Shown here: positions 1 through 8,694 of the stretch, one piece after another
Numbering within the stretch: the first letter of the stretch is position 1
How the letters are laid out: every line of letters begins with the position of its first letter
DNA from: an uncultured Pelagibacteraceae bacterium
GTDB taxonomy: Bacteria; Pseudomonadota; Alphaproteobacteria; Pelagibacterales; Pelagibacteraceae
Length of the DNA stretch: 64,000 nt
Assembly (NCBI GenBank): GCA_902612235.1
Contig: CACMCJ010000002.1
Span: 1-64,000, forward strand
Reading direction: 5' to 3'
The notes under the pieces: generated by a model
Told to the model about the DNA's origin: nothing
The model's database searches: none
The model's input: only the letters and a program-made list of their open reading frames with translations
Translations under genes and position numbers: made by a program

Positions 1-1130
1 AAAGCGTTAAAAAAATCCTCACTTATTGGGTATCTTAAAACACTGTTATCAATTCCTTTGTCTATGTTTGCATTAGAGTCATAATTAATTGGCTCAAAAT
101 AATTCTCGATTGAATTCCAATAAAATTTTCTATTGTTTGCTGCTAGACCATGCGTTCCATTTATTGCTTGAATAAAAAGATTATATTCATCTAATTTTGA
201 AATTTTATCTTTTTTAAATAATCCTAGTAATGTGTTATCCAAATCATAATCAAAATAATTGTAATTATTTAACTTGTCTTGAAATCTATTAGAAAAATAC
301 AAATAAATTAAATTCAAATTTGTAACTGCATTGAAAGACATTTGTTTGTGACCTTCGCTTTTTTCTAAAATATTTGCATTAACTTGTTTTGAAAGCATAT
401 ATTTTGAGCTTTTATTCATCAAAGGAACTACTCCCATATCCCAACCGCTTAAATTATTATCTTCTATTTTACTTACTGTTTTAAAAAAAAACCTTTCATC
501 TGCCTCTAAGATTGGTCCTTCTCTTCTATTGTTATGTTCAAGCATTTCTTTTGCAGCTTTTTCTTGAAAAAGCATAGTGCTTGTTACTTTGTTCACTCTT
601 GCTTTAACTTTAATTGTTCTTGGAGCCAAATAATTTAAATTTCTCAGGATTTCAGTAATAAATATTTCATCTTCTAAGTTTCCTCTTGTATTTGGTCTAA
701 GTAGTTTAAACTTGGTAATACCTCTTATATTTCCATTTTTAAGATGAATATCTAAACTTTGAGTTATGGAATTATCTAATTGATCAATATGATCCTTCTC
801 GTCTCCACTATGCCTGACTCTGCCCTCTAAAGAGCACTTACTTTTATCGTCATAAGTAATAGTAATTGTAGCATCATATCTTGTTTTAAATTTTTCTGGA
901 ACATACCTATACCTATTAGTCAAAATTCTAACACCGTTTACGGTCCACTTTCTGTAATCATGAACATCCACTTCTATTAATTTTATTGTAAGCCTATCTA
1001 ATTGCTCTAAGTAATTTTCATTAATCTTATATGAGCAGCCTTTTATTTGAGATGTTGATTTATTTTGCTTGGACCAAGCTTCATTAAAAATAAAAATGAA
1101 AAAAAGGATAAAAAAAAAATACTTTTTCAT
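1..1130 (-). CDS. CotH-like secreted protein (C-terminus cut by window edge)
   Basis: An open frame runs from an ATG at 1130 to the window edge, giving about 376 residues and no stop. It begins with a clear signal peptide (MKKYFFFILFFIFIFNEAWS), so the product is exported. The mid-part, with RGNLEDEIFITEIL, then a segment about lifting a protein's own side chains (EKAAKEMLEHNNRREGPI), and the later NNRKFYWN...PINYDSNANID, resembles CotH-family proteins, which are atypical kinases. The gene starts 2 bp after the DUF4956 gene; DUF4956 and CotH genes are known neighbours in many bacteria, usually with a VTC polyphosphate polymerase domain, and this supports the call. The residue match is from memory and moderate; the C-terminal part lies outside. 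Confidence 0.5.
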   Translation of the reverse strand, partial: MKKYFFFILFFIFIFNEAWSKQNKSTSQIKGCSYKINENYLEQLDRLTIKLIEVDVHDYRKWTVNGVRILTNRYRYVPEKFKTRYDATITITYDDKSKCSLEGRVRHSGDEKDHIDQLDNSITQSLDIHLKNGNIRGITKFKLLRPNTRGNLEDEIFITEILRNLNYLAPRTIKVKARVNKVTSTMLFQEKAAKEMLEHNNRREGPILEADERFFFKTVSKIEDNNLSGWDMGVVPLMNKSSKYMLSKQVNANILEKSEGHKQMSFNAVTNLNLIYLYFSNRFQDKLNNYNYFDYDLDNTLLGLFKKDKISKLDEYNLFIQAINGTHGLAANNRKFYWNSIENYFEPINYDSNANIDKGIDNSVLRYPISEDFFNA

Positions 1131-1132
1131 TA

Positions 1133-1750
1133 TTAATTGTAAATTATATTGATTTTTTCTATATTATCAGTTTTCTCTAAACTTTCTTTGAACTCTTGAA
1201 GTTCTTTTTTATTTTCGAAATTTAATCTATAAATTACTTTTTTTTCATCTAAGTCATTAAATGAACTAATCAAAAAATCATTTTTTTCTATTAAATCTAT
1301 TTTTTCCTTAGCTGTAATTTCTAATGTATTTGTACTAACGCCCTCATTAAAAGACATATTATAGAATGATTTTCCGTATTTTTTTGATAAAATTTGAAAA
1401 AGTTTTACTAATAAAATAATTAAGATTGTAACAACAACCAATTGTATTGCCCATTTAGTCCTTACACTTGTTGCTATACCAACTGTAATTAAAGCAAAAT
1501 ACATTATAAGTTCTAAGGGGCTTTTTACAGGATGTCTAAATCTCACAATTGATAAAGCACCAATCATACCTAAAGAAAGAGCTATGTTATTTGCAATAGT
1601 ATTTGTGATTACAAAAGTAATCATAGGCAACACTAAAAAAGAAACTGTTTGAGCGTGAGACTTGGCCCAAAGTTGACCTGTGTAAATTAAAGCTGTTCTA
1701 AACAATAAACCTGAACCAATTAATAAAATGATATTATTTATTTCATCCAT
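1133..1750 (-). CDS. DUF4956 family membrane protein
   Basis: The 205-residue product has about four hydrophobic segments in its first 130 residues, including the conserved stretch NNIALSLGMIGALSIVRFRHP that marks DUF4956, followed by a soluble C-terminal domain of about 75 residues. It should sit in the inner membrane with the C-terminal domain in the cytoplasm. The molecular function of the family is not established; in many genomes it travels with VTC-domain polyphosphate polymerases and CotH-like proteins. Here the downstream gene, 2 bp away, is CotH-like, so they are almost certainly co-transcribed. Start ATG at 1750. Confidence 0.85.
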   Translation of the reverse strand: MDEINNIILLIGSGLLFRTALIYTGQLWAKSHAQTVSFLVLPMITFVITNTIANNIALSLGMIGALSIVRFRHPVKSPLELIMYFALITVGIATSVRTKWAIQLVVVTILIILLVKLFQILSKKYGKSFYNMSFNEGVSTNTLEITAKEKIDLIEKNDFLISSFNDLDEKKVIYRLNFENKKELQEFKESLEKTDNIEKINIIYN

Positions 1751-1792
1751 GATCCTTAAATATACTTATTTAATGAATTATTAAAGATATTT

Positions 1793-2599
1793 TTAATCTT
1801 GAAATGAGAATTTCAAATCTTTTTCATATGGATTATTAGGAAAATCTAAATCTTGTAATGGAAACTCATTTTTATACTCTATTTCCTTAGGTCTAAATTT
1901 TTTATTGTTAAAAGTGATTTCTACAACAGTAGGCAGCCCTAATATCATATCTTTACAATGATTATTTCCATGGATATGAATAATATCAAAATTATCTAAA
2001 AGTTTTTTTAATCCATCAACAAAAATATTCTCATTTTGATCAATTTCATGAAACTCTATTATTAAGGTATCTATTAATTTTGAATGCTTCTCTATTTCAT
2101 CAATTAAGCTATATTCATCACCTTCTATATCAATTTTGAAAATTACATTGTTAGAGAAACCAATTTGTTCTAACGCTTTTTTTATATCAATTTCTTTTTT
2201 TTCTTGAGTAATTTTAGTTACAGCTTTTTTTTTAACAAATAAAATATTCTTATTATTAATGAATTTTAGATACTTTACAAAATCATTATATCTAGCGATC
2301 AGATCTTTAAAACTTTTTCTGAAAGTAATAAATCTTTTAAAACACTTAAGCAAAGGTCCAAGATAAACTAAAATATTAACTGTATGGTCATAAACATGGA
2401 CCTTTCCCCTATTATTTTGTCGCAAATAATCAATTTCAAAAGACCAGTCGGAACCTAGTCCAAAGCTTAAAAGATTATTAGATTTTTTTAATATATTTGA
2501 ATCTACGATATAACCTCCATCTTCATCTCTTCCAATTCTTGTTAAATTGCCGTTTTTAATTGGTTTTAGAAAATTATACTTTTTATCTACTTTACTCAT
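1793..2599 (-). CDS. FkbM family methyltransferase
   Basis: The 268-residue protein carries the FkbM/Methyltransf_21 signature: an early GYIVDSN...LLSFGLGSDWSFEIDY region and FKIDIEGDEYSLIDEI near residue 155, in which the acidic residues belong to the SAM-binding fold. These enzymes usually O-methylate sugars or other small molecules. The mid-part (residues 70-135) is Lys/Phe-rich and poorly conserved. It lies 8 bp downstream of a GT61 glycosyltransferase on the same strand, so a role in decorating a surface glycan is likely. The exact substrate cannot be told. It is one of four FkbM-type genes in the window. Confidence 0.85.
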   Translation of the reverse strand: MSKVDKKYNFLKPIKNGNLTRIGRDEDGGYIVDSNILKKSNNLLSFGLGSDWSFEIDYLRQNNRGKVHVYDHTVNILVYLGPLLKCFKRFITFRKSFKDLIARYNDFVKYLKFINNKNILFVKKKAVTKITQEKKEIDIKKALEQIGFSNNVIFKIDIEGDEYSLIDEIEKHSKLIDTLIIEFHEIDQNENIFVDGLKKLLDNFDIIHIHGNNHCKDMILGLPTVVEITFNNKKFRPKEIEYKNEFPLQDLDFPNNPYEKDLKFSFQD

Positions 2600-2607
2600 T
2601 TTGAATA

Positions 2608-3714
2608 TTAATTAATTTTGTTTTTTAAATCTGTTAAAGGAATTATTATTTGTCCAGATTGATTTTGCAAATCATTAATGCTTGGCTTTATTGATATATC
2701 TTGATATTTTAAGTTGACATTTTTTGCTAAATTTTTAATTACATCTCCAGACGTATGGGGTTTAAGCTCCAATATTTTGGTTTCCGGCTTACAAAAAACT
2801 ATATTCGCGAATCCTGCTCCATGAAGTCCTGTTACAAATTCTGCTTCACAAAATAATTTAATTTGCTGCTCGAAAGATAACTCGCTTAAAACCATTGAAA
2901 CAAAACCGCTTTTTTCTAAAAATTTGATTACTTCTTCTTCATTGATAATTTTTCTAATATTCTTTGACTCGTATGGGGAGTCTTTTCTATTTATATAAAT
3001 CTTTTTTGGAAATTCTCCTTTTGACAAATTGGTTTTGATAAATTTACTTTGCAGCCACCTGATAATCCAAATTGGAATATTTTGAATATCGCTAGTGGCG
3101 TTATTCGTTAGCACATATGGATGATCTACACTTATAATTCTATCTGATTCAATGTGCCTATGATTCAGACTTGATAATCTTTTTAATTTTTCTATTTTAA
3201 GTAAATTTAATGACTCAACCTGAAATCTTTTTTTAGTATCTGGAAATAAAAAAAAATCTATTTCTTTTAAAATATTTTTTTTTTCAGCTATGCCAAGTCT
3301 AGGTAAAACGTCGAATATCCAATGCCAATAATTAAAATTACCTGCTCCACCCGTTAGTAAAGATAAAACTGTACCTTTAATTTTTTTTTTAATTTTTGGT
3401 GTTCCTTTTTCAAAAACAATATTTTGTCGACAATCTTTATTCATTGCATTTCTGTATTGAAAAGATGGACCTTCGATAATTTTGTTATCTATTATAAAAG
3501 CTGTATCTGAAACTGTATCAGTATATATTCTCCCTTTAGAAATTTCAAAAATTCTATAAGTACTATTATTAATGAAAGAAACTTTTGAAACTTTTATTAG
3601 ATTATTATTTTCAGGAGATATGGTGCTTATTATTTTTCCGTAAATATGGAAAAATACTTTATATCCAATATTTTTAAAAATTATTTGTAATTTTTTTTTA
3701 ATATTTAGTATCAA
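2608..3714 (-). CDS. Glycosyltransferase family 61 (DUF563) protein
   Basis: The product of about 368 residues shows the GT61/DUF563 pattern: GGAGNFNYWHWIFDVLPRL around residue 125, then IYINRKDS, and a C-terminal VTGLHGAGFANIVFCKP followed by ILELKP. The HWxxD and GxHGAGxxN motifs are the usual active-site and donor-binding parts. It probably adds a sugar to a surface polysaccharide. The frame opens with TTG at 3714 and there is no early in-frame ATG, so the start is uncertain. It is followed after 8 bp by an FkbM methyltransferase, which makes a two-gene glycan unit. Confidence 0.8.
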   Translation of the reverse strand: MILNIKKKLQIIFKNIGYKVFFHIYGKIISTISPENNNLIKVSKVSFINNSTYRIFEISKGRIYTDTVSDTAFIIDNKIIEGPSFQYRNAMNKDCRQNIVFEKGTPKIKKKIKGTVLSLLTGGAGNFNYWHWIFDVLPRLGIAEKKNILKEIDFFLFPDTKKRFQVESLNLLKIEKLKRLSSLNHRHIESDRIISVDHPYVLTNNATSDIQNIPIWIIRWLQSKFIKTNLSKGEFPKKIYINRKDSPYESKNIRKIINEEEVIKFLEKSGFVSMVLSELSFEQQIKLFCEAEFVTGLHGAGFANIVFCKPETKILELKPHTSGDVIKNLAKNVNLKYQDISIKPSINDLQNQSGQIIIPLTDLKNKIN

Positions 3715-3852
3715 ATTAATGATTTCTTTAAGATTTTTCTCGATAAAATATCAATATTATTCAATTACACTATTAATGCAAACAAGTATATACTTCATTT
3801 TGATTAATAACTGGTAGTTATTGATTTTTTTGATATTCTTAACAAGCACTTT

Positions 3853-4770
3853 ATGTTTTTTAAAAAAATTATATACAAATTATTCAAATCTAAGTCGGAT
3901 TATAATACTTTCAAAACTGATTTAGCAATCGAGGATCAAGTAAGTTTTTTTAAAAATGACTTTGAACCCCAATTAAATAAAATCGACGAAGCAATAAGAG
4001 AAAAAAAAGAATTAAATTTTCTTCACTCAGGTCATTGTGGTGATTTAATTTATTCTTTGCCTATAATTAAAAAACTATCAAATTCACATAAGTGTAATTT
4101 TTACTTGGGAATTAATAAAAAATTAAATGATATTCATTTTAAACATCCAAGTGGAAATGTATTTATTGATAAAAAAATGAGCAATTTGATACTTCCACTT
4201 CTGAAAACTCAAAAATTTATCAATAGAGTACAAGAATATAATAATGAAACAATAGATATAAATTTAGATTTATTTCGTAAATTACCTATTAGTTTAAATT
4301 TTAATTCTCCAAGGTGGTATTTTCATTTGACTGGTCAAAACTTAGATTTAAGAGAGCCTTACTTACATGTTGAAGATCATCTAAAATTTAGGAAAAAGAT
4401 TGTTGTTTTGAGGTCCTTCAGATTCAGAAATCATTTCATTAATTATAAATTTTTAAATAAGTTCCAAAATGATTTGATTTTTATTGGGTTAAAAGATGAG
4501 TACATGGATTTAAAAAAACAAATACCAAAATTAGATTATTACAATCCAATTAATTTTTTAGAAATGGCTCAAATAATTAAATCTTCTAAATTCTTTGTGG
4601 GTAATCAATCAATTGGAATAGCTTTAGCTGAGGCTTTAAAAATACCAAGATTATTGGAAAAGTGCCCTGGTTTCCCAGTGGTTCAATTGGAAGGTGGTGA
4701 ATGTTACGACTTCTACTTTCAAAACCACTTTGAGAAATGGTTTAAACATTTATACGAAAAGCTTGATTAA
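3853..4770 (+). CDS. GT9-like (heptosyltransferase-fold) protein
   Basis: The 305-residue protein has HSGHCGDLIYSLPIIKKL near residue 57, the layout of the N-terminal loop of GT-B enzymes such as ADP-heptose:LPS heptosyltransferases, and a C-terminal half with FFVGNQSIGIALAEALKIPRL, which resembles the donor-binding 'vGndsg...HlAaA' motif of GT9. Sequence identity to named heptosyltransferases is weak, and the usual His of the donor motif is absent, so the sugar is unknown. It stands alone on the plus strand, divergent from the GT61/FkbM pair, with a 138-bp spacer that probably holds both promoters. Confidence 0.6.
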   Translation: MFFKKIIYKLFKSKSDYNTFKTDLAIEDQVSFFKNDFEPQLNKIDEAIREKKELNFLHSGHCGDLIYSLPIIKKLSNSHKCNFYLGINKKLNDIHFKHPSGNVFIDKKMSNLILPLLKTQKFINRVQEYNNETIDINLDLFRKLPISLNFNSPRWYFHLTGQNLDLREPYLHVEDHLKFRKKIVVLRSFRFRNHFINYKFLNKFQNDLIFIGLKDEYMDLKKQIPKLDYYNPINFLEMAQIIKSSKFFVGNQSIGIALAEALKIPRLLEKCPGFPVVQLEGGECYDFYFQNHFEKWFKHLYEKLD

Positions 4771-4782
4771 CTAATTTTCGAT

Positions 4783-4971
4783 TTATAAAGATAAAATAAT
4801 ACCAAAAACTGTTACAGCTGATACTGCAGCAACCGAAAGAGCTATATTACTGTTTCTCTCTCTTTTCTTTTCTTCATTAAGTCTGGAAAGAAGATCAGTT
4901 AATCTTACTTTACCTTTATCTGAAATTTCTTCAGACTGACTATGGGATTCAAATTTTATTTCGGAACTCAT
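4783..4971 (-). CDS. Small single-pass membrane protein
   Basis: A 62-residue product is expected from the ATG at 4971. A longer frame opening at 5055 exists, but its first 28 residues look like untranslated leader (no conserved look, Cys/Ile-rich), and the shorter start leaves room for a promoter. The sequence is a charged N-terminal half with a Lys/Arg/Glu helix (RLTDLLSRLNEEKKRERNSN) followed by one hydrophobic segment, a tail-anchored layout. No family is recognised. It lies between the GT9-like gene (convergent, 12 bp) and the end of the upstream minus-strand operon. Confidence 0.5.
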   Translation of the reverse strand: MSSEIKFESHSQSEEISDKGKVRLTDLLSRLNEEKKRERNSNIALSVAAVSAVTVFGIILSL

Positions 4972-5075
4972 ACTTACGTTTATTAAATCACGTATAATAA
5001 TTTTGATACACGTCACAAGAGTGCAAAATGGGTTGTAATTTTGATTTAAACCCAAATTGATGTTAAATTAACTTA

Positions 5076-6176
5076 TCAGGGGGGAAAAAATTCCAAATTA
5101 AAAGCATCAGCAACACCTTTATAACAAACTTTACCTCGATAAATGTTTAATCCTGCCAAATAATGTTTGTTTGATTTAAGTGTTTTTTTATAGCCTTGGT
5201 CAGCTAATTCAACGAGGAGTGGTAAAGTTGCTTTATTTAAAGCCATTGTTGATGTCCTTGGCACCCCTCCTGGCATATTTGCTACGCAATAATGAACTAC
5301 ATCATTTACTAAGTAAGTAGGATTTGCATGAGTAGTTGGTTTGCTAGTCTCTACGCAACCACCTTGATCTATTGCAACATCAACTACTACAGAACCTCTT
5401 TTCATATTTTTTATCATTTCTTTAGTAATTAACTTAGGAGCTTCAGCTCCAGGCACTAATACCCCTCCAACTAAAAGATCACACTCTGAAACTAATTTTT
5501 TAAGATCAATTTTGTTACTTTCAGTTGGTATAATTTTATCGCCAAACATTTCATGCAACTCTTTTAATCTTTCTTTAGATTTATCGACGACATAAACTTT
5601 TCCTTGCATACCTGTAGCAATCATCGCAGCATTCTCACCAACAACTCCTCCACCTAAAATTACAACTTTTGCCGGCTCAACTCCGGGAGCACCTCCAAGC
5701 AATAGCCCTCTACCTTTTTGATTTTTTTCAAGTGAATGAGCTCCAGCTTGTATAGACATTCTTCCTGCAACAGCACTCATTGGAGCCAATAAAGGTAGTT
5801 TACCATTTTCATCTGTTACTGTCTCATAAGCAATACAAATAGATTTTGATTTAATTAACTCATTAGTTAATTCTTTTGCAGCAGCTAAATGAAGATAAGT
5901 ATATATTATTTGACCTTCTCTGATCATCTTTACTTCATTCATTTGCGGTTCTTTAACTTTTACTATTATCTCAGCTTTTTTAAAAATCTCTTCGGCAGTA
6001 TTAGTTATTTTTGCTCCAGCAGAAATATAATCATCATTTGTAAAGCCAGCTTCAAAACCACTATTTTCCTGAATCAAAACTACATGACCTTTTTCTGCTA
6101 AAATTTTTACGCTATTAGGAGTGAGCCCTACCCTATGTTCTTGAGGTTTAATTTCTTTTGGAACACCTACAATCAT
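5076..6176 (-). CDS. ald: Alanine dehydrogenase
   Basis: This NAD-dependent enzyme interconverts L-alanine and pyruvate plus ammonia. The 366-residue length and the whole pattern fit Ald: MIVGVPKEIKPQEHRVGLTP at the start, a Rossmann part with VVILGGGVVGENAA, and a C-terminal VANMPGGVPRTSTMALN. The substrate residues known from the mycobacterial enzyme are in place: Arg15, Lys75 and His96. The gene directly follows the omega-aminotransferase gene with no spacer, so both are one operon. In taurine degradation Ald regenerates pyruvate, the amino acceptor, from the alanine formed by the aminotransferase; this is the likely role here. Confidence 0.95.
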   Translation of the reverse strand: MIVGVPKEIKPQEHRVGLTPNSVKILAEKGHVVLIQENSGFEAGFTNDDYISAGAKITNTAEEIFKKAEIIVKVKEPQMNEVKMIREGQIIYTYLHLAAAKELTNELIKSKSICIAYETVTDENGKLPLLAPMSAVAGRMSIQAGAHSLEKNQKGRGLLLGGAPGVEPAKVVILGGGVVGENAAMIATGMQGKVYVVDKSKERLKELHEMFGDKIIPTESNKIDLKKLVSECDLLVGGVLVPGAEAPKLITKEMIKNMKRGSVVVDVAIDQGGCVETSKPTTHANPTYLVNDVVHYCVANMPGGVPRTSTMALNKATLPLLVELADQGYKKTLKSNKHYLAGLNIYRGKVCYKGVADAFNLEFFPP

Positions 6177-7520
6177 TTATGACTTAGAATAATTTGTAAT
6201 TCCAGTTCTTAATTTATTGATAATTTCATCTATATGTTTTTTTTCACAAATAAATTGAGGCGCAATAATTAAACTATCTCCCGTATTTTTAAAATTAACC
6301 CCAGCATCATAACAATGTTTAAAAGTTTGAAATCCTGCTTTACCGGGTTTTTCTTTCATTTTCATTTCTATTCCACCCATCATTCCATAACCTCTTATAC
6401 TCACAACTTCTTTTAAATCCTTTAATGTGTGCAACCCATCTTGAAAATATGGTGACATTTCTTTTGCTCTATTAAAAATATCTTCTTTATCAAAAATATC
6501 TTGTACTGCTAATCCTGCTGCAACAGCTGCGGGAATTCCTGAGTATGTATATCCGTGAAATAATTCGGGTGTGCCTTCTGGATTTTTCGAAGAGTCTAAT
6601 ACAGCATCGTACATTTCTTCTTTGACTGCAACTACTCCCATTGGAATAACTCCATTTGTTGTAGCTTTAGCCATTGTAATCATATCAGGTGTAACTCCAA
6701 ATTCTTGTGATGCAAAAGCAGAACCAGTTCTACCCCAGCCAGTTATAACTTCATCAAAAATTAATAAAATTCCGTGCTTATCACAAATTTCTCTTATTCT
6801 TTTTAAGTAACCTTTTGGCGGAACCAGAGTACCTGTTGATCCTGCTATAGGTTCAACTATACAAGCTGCAATATTTTCTCCACCAAAATTCATAGCTATT
6901 CTCTCAAGATCTTCAGCCATTTCAACACCTGTATCTGGTTGGCCTTTCACAAATTTATGTTCAGGTAAATGAGTGTGTCTCATATGCTGAACACCAGGCA
7001 TTAAAACACTCGCAAAAGTTTTTACATTGTTTATCATTCCTCCTACAGTCGTCGCTCCAATGTTCATACCGTGATAACCTCTTTCACGACCAACAAATCT
7101 AAATCTTTTTGAGTCACCTTTTGCTCTGTGATATGCGATAGCGATTTTAATTGCTGTCTCTACTGCAGTAGATCCACAAATTGTATAAAATATTCTATTA
7201 ATCCCTTCAGGGGTTTTCTTTGCTATTCTAGTTGCAAGTTCGAATGAACCTCCGTAACCTTGATTAAATGGTTGGCAATAATCTAATTTTTCTAATTGTT
7301 TTGAAACAGCCTCAGTAATTTCTTTTCTTCCATGACCAAGCGGATTGCAAAACAATCCAGAACTTGCATCTATCATTTTTTTACCTTGGTGATTGGTTAG
7401 GTAAACTCCTTTAGCATCTGTAATTAATCTTGGATTTTTTTTGAAAGTTTTATTGTCTGTAAATGGCATCCAGTGCTCATTTAAAGAATTAGGTATATTA
7501 GTTCTGTTCGAAGTGCTCAT
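6177..7520 (-). CDS. tpa: Class III omega-aminotransferase, probably taurine (or beta-alanine):pyruvate
   Basis: The 447-residue protein is a class III PLP aminotransferase. It has NEHWMPFTDNKTFKKNPR at the start, typical of omega-amino acid:pyruvate enzymes, GSTAVETAIKIA for phosphate binding, Asp256 in IFDEVITGWGRTG, and the PLP lysine Lys285 in TMAKATTNG. By sequence alone it could be a beta-alanine:pyruvate or taurine:pyruvate enzyme. The context (alanine dehydrogenase directly downstream, tauABC divergent, xsc and pta in the same region) favours taurine to sulfoacetaldehyde. The symbol tpa is inferred from context, not from diagnostic residues. Confidence 0.8.
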   Translation of the reverse strand: MSTSNRTNIPNSLNEHWMPFTDNKTFKKNPRLITDAKGVYLTNHQGKKMIDASSGLFCNPLGHGRKEITEAVSKQLEKLDYCQPFNQGYGGSFELATRIAKKTPEGINRIFYTICGSTAVETAIKIAIAYHRAKGDSKRFRFVGRERGYHGMNIGATTVGGMINNVKTFASVLMPGVQHMRHTHLPEHKFVKGQPDTGVEMAEDLERIAMNFGGENIAACIVEPIAGSTGTLVPPKGYLKRIREICDKHGILLIFDEVITGWGRTGSAFASQEFGVTPDMITMAKATTNGVIPMGVVAVKEEMYDAVLDSSKNPEGTPELFHGYTYSGIPAAVAAGLAVQDIFDKEDIFNRAKEMSPYFQDGLHTLKDLKEVVSIRGYGMMGGIEMKMKEKPGKAGFQTFKHCYDAGVNFKNTGDSLIIAPQFICEKKHIDEIINKLRTGITNYSKS

Positions 7521-7676
7521 AATTCAACTTGTAGACTATTGTTATAGTTTGACAAGAAATATAACATACAATCTTTAGTTGTAAAATCAATATGGCCCTA
7601 CATATCCAATCTACTATTTACTTCTTAATCAATTTAATCTTAAATCTGTGTATTAAACAAACCATATGGGAGAACT
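7521..7676. promoter_or_regulatory. Divergent control region between the aminotransferase/ald operon and tauA
   Basis: This 156-bp spacer separates two head-to-head operons of the taurine pathway and must hold both promoters. A purine-rich GGGAG lies just before the tauA ATG. The palindrome CCATATGG occurs at about 7662. No regulator gene is adjacent. I could not define -35/-10 boxes with certainty. Confidence 0.35.
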
Positions 7677-8615
7677 ATGAAAAAAATAATAAGCACAGTT
7701 CTTGGGATTTTATTTGCGTTTACTCTAACTGCTACAGTAGCTAACTCGGCTGCAAAAGAAGTAAGAGTTGCGTACTTTTTGGAATGGCCATCTCCAAATC
7801 TTGAGGACATGAATAAGAAAGCATATGCAAAAGCTCTTGGTGTACCAGTTAAGTGGACAAACTTCACAAATGGTGTGGCAATGACTGATGCTATGTTAGC
7901 AGGAGATATCGATATCTCTTACTCACAAGGTTTAATGCCTTACATCAATGCAGTTAAGGCTAAAGCACCTATCAGTTTAGTAGACGTTGCAATGGAATAC
8001 GGAATGGGAGGTACAACATGTGTTACTTCTAATAAATCTGGAATTACTAAAGCAAACGCGTCTGAACTTGAAGGTAAAAAAGTTGCAGTTCCTCTAGGAA
8101 CTATGGCTGAATACGTTTTCACAGAAAGTATGAAAATTGTTGGTGCTGACAGAAAAAAAATGGAAATCATTGCAATGGATCCTGAAGAAGGAGCTGCTGC
8201 ATTAGTTAGTGGCGATGTTGTAATGGCATGTTTATTTGGAGGTAACTCTATTAAATCTGCTACATCTGTTGGAACAAGACTTTTAACAGTTCAAGAAGCT
8301 CGTGATGGAGGTATCATGGGAATAGATATCGTTTCTGTAACGAATAAATTCATGAAAGAAAATCCAGGTATGTTGAAATCTTTCGTAGAATTAACTCATG
8401 AAGCTAACGCAAGATTTAGAGCTGGTAAGAGTGACTTAAAAGCTATGTCTAAAGAGTCAGAGATGAAAATTGCTGACATGAATGATACTTTAGGTGGCTT
8501 TAAATTCTTAACACCAAAAGAAACGAAAAAATCTATGAAGAGTGGAAACCTTGCTAAATTTTTAAAAGGATTTGACACTCCAAGAGGTACAGTAACTACT
8601 AAGTTTTTACCGTAG
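7677..8615 (+). CDS. tauA: Taurine ABC transporter, periplasmic substrate-binding protein
   Basis: The 312-residue protein starts with a signal peptide (cleavage probably after TATVANSAA near residue 26) and then the TauA/SsuA/NMT1-like fold: VRVAYFLEWPSPN, DAMLAGDIDISYSQG and LEGKKVAVPLGTMAEY. It captures the substrate in the periplasm and hands it to TauBC. Taurine is the likely ligand, from the type of transporter and from the neighbouring aminotransferase, Ald, Pta and Xsc genes. The start is backed by GGGAG 8-10 bp upstream. A strong hairpin terminator follows the stop, before tauB. Confidence 0.85.
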   Translation: MKKIISTVLGILFAFTLTATVANSAAKEVRVAYFLEWPSPNLEDMNKKAYAKALGVPVKWTNFTNGVAMTDAMLAGDIDISYSQGLMPYINAVKAKAPISLVDVAMEYGMGGTTCVTSNKSGITKANASELEGKKVAVPLGTMAEYVFTESMKIVGADRKKMEIIAMDPEEGAAALVSGDVVMACLFGGNSIKSATSVGTRLLTVQEARDGGIMGIDIVSVTNKFMKENPGMLKSFVELTHEANARFRAGKSDLKAMSKESEMKIADMNDTLGGFKFLTPKETKKSMKSGNLAKFLKGFDTPRGTVTTKFLP

Positions 8616-8632
8616 TTCTTGAAAGAAAAATT

Positions 8633-8668
8633 TAGGCACCAATGCACATTATTGGTGCCTATTTTTTT
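8633..8668 (+). terminator. Rho-independent terminator inside the tau operon
   Basis: An 11-bp perfect stem (TAGGCACCAAT at 8633-8643 with ATTGGTGCCTA at 8651-8661) around a 7-nt loop is followed at once by seven T. It stands 17 bp after the tauA stop and 27 bp before the tauB start, so it likely lets much more tauA than tauBC message accumulate. Confidence 0.85.
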
Positions 8669-8694
8669 ATTCAAATATCTAATATAGTTCTTTT

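Noticed and set aside
5889-6101. Plus-strand reading frame inside ald
   Set aside because: Lies fully inside a well-supported gene, with low-complexity Phe/Tyr sequence typical of an antisense frame in AT-rich DNA.
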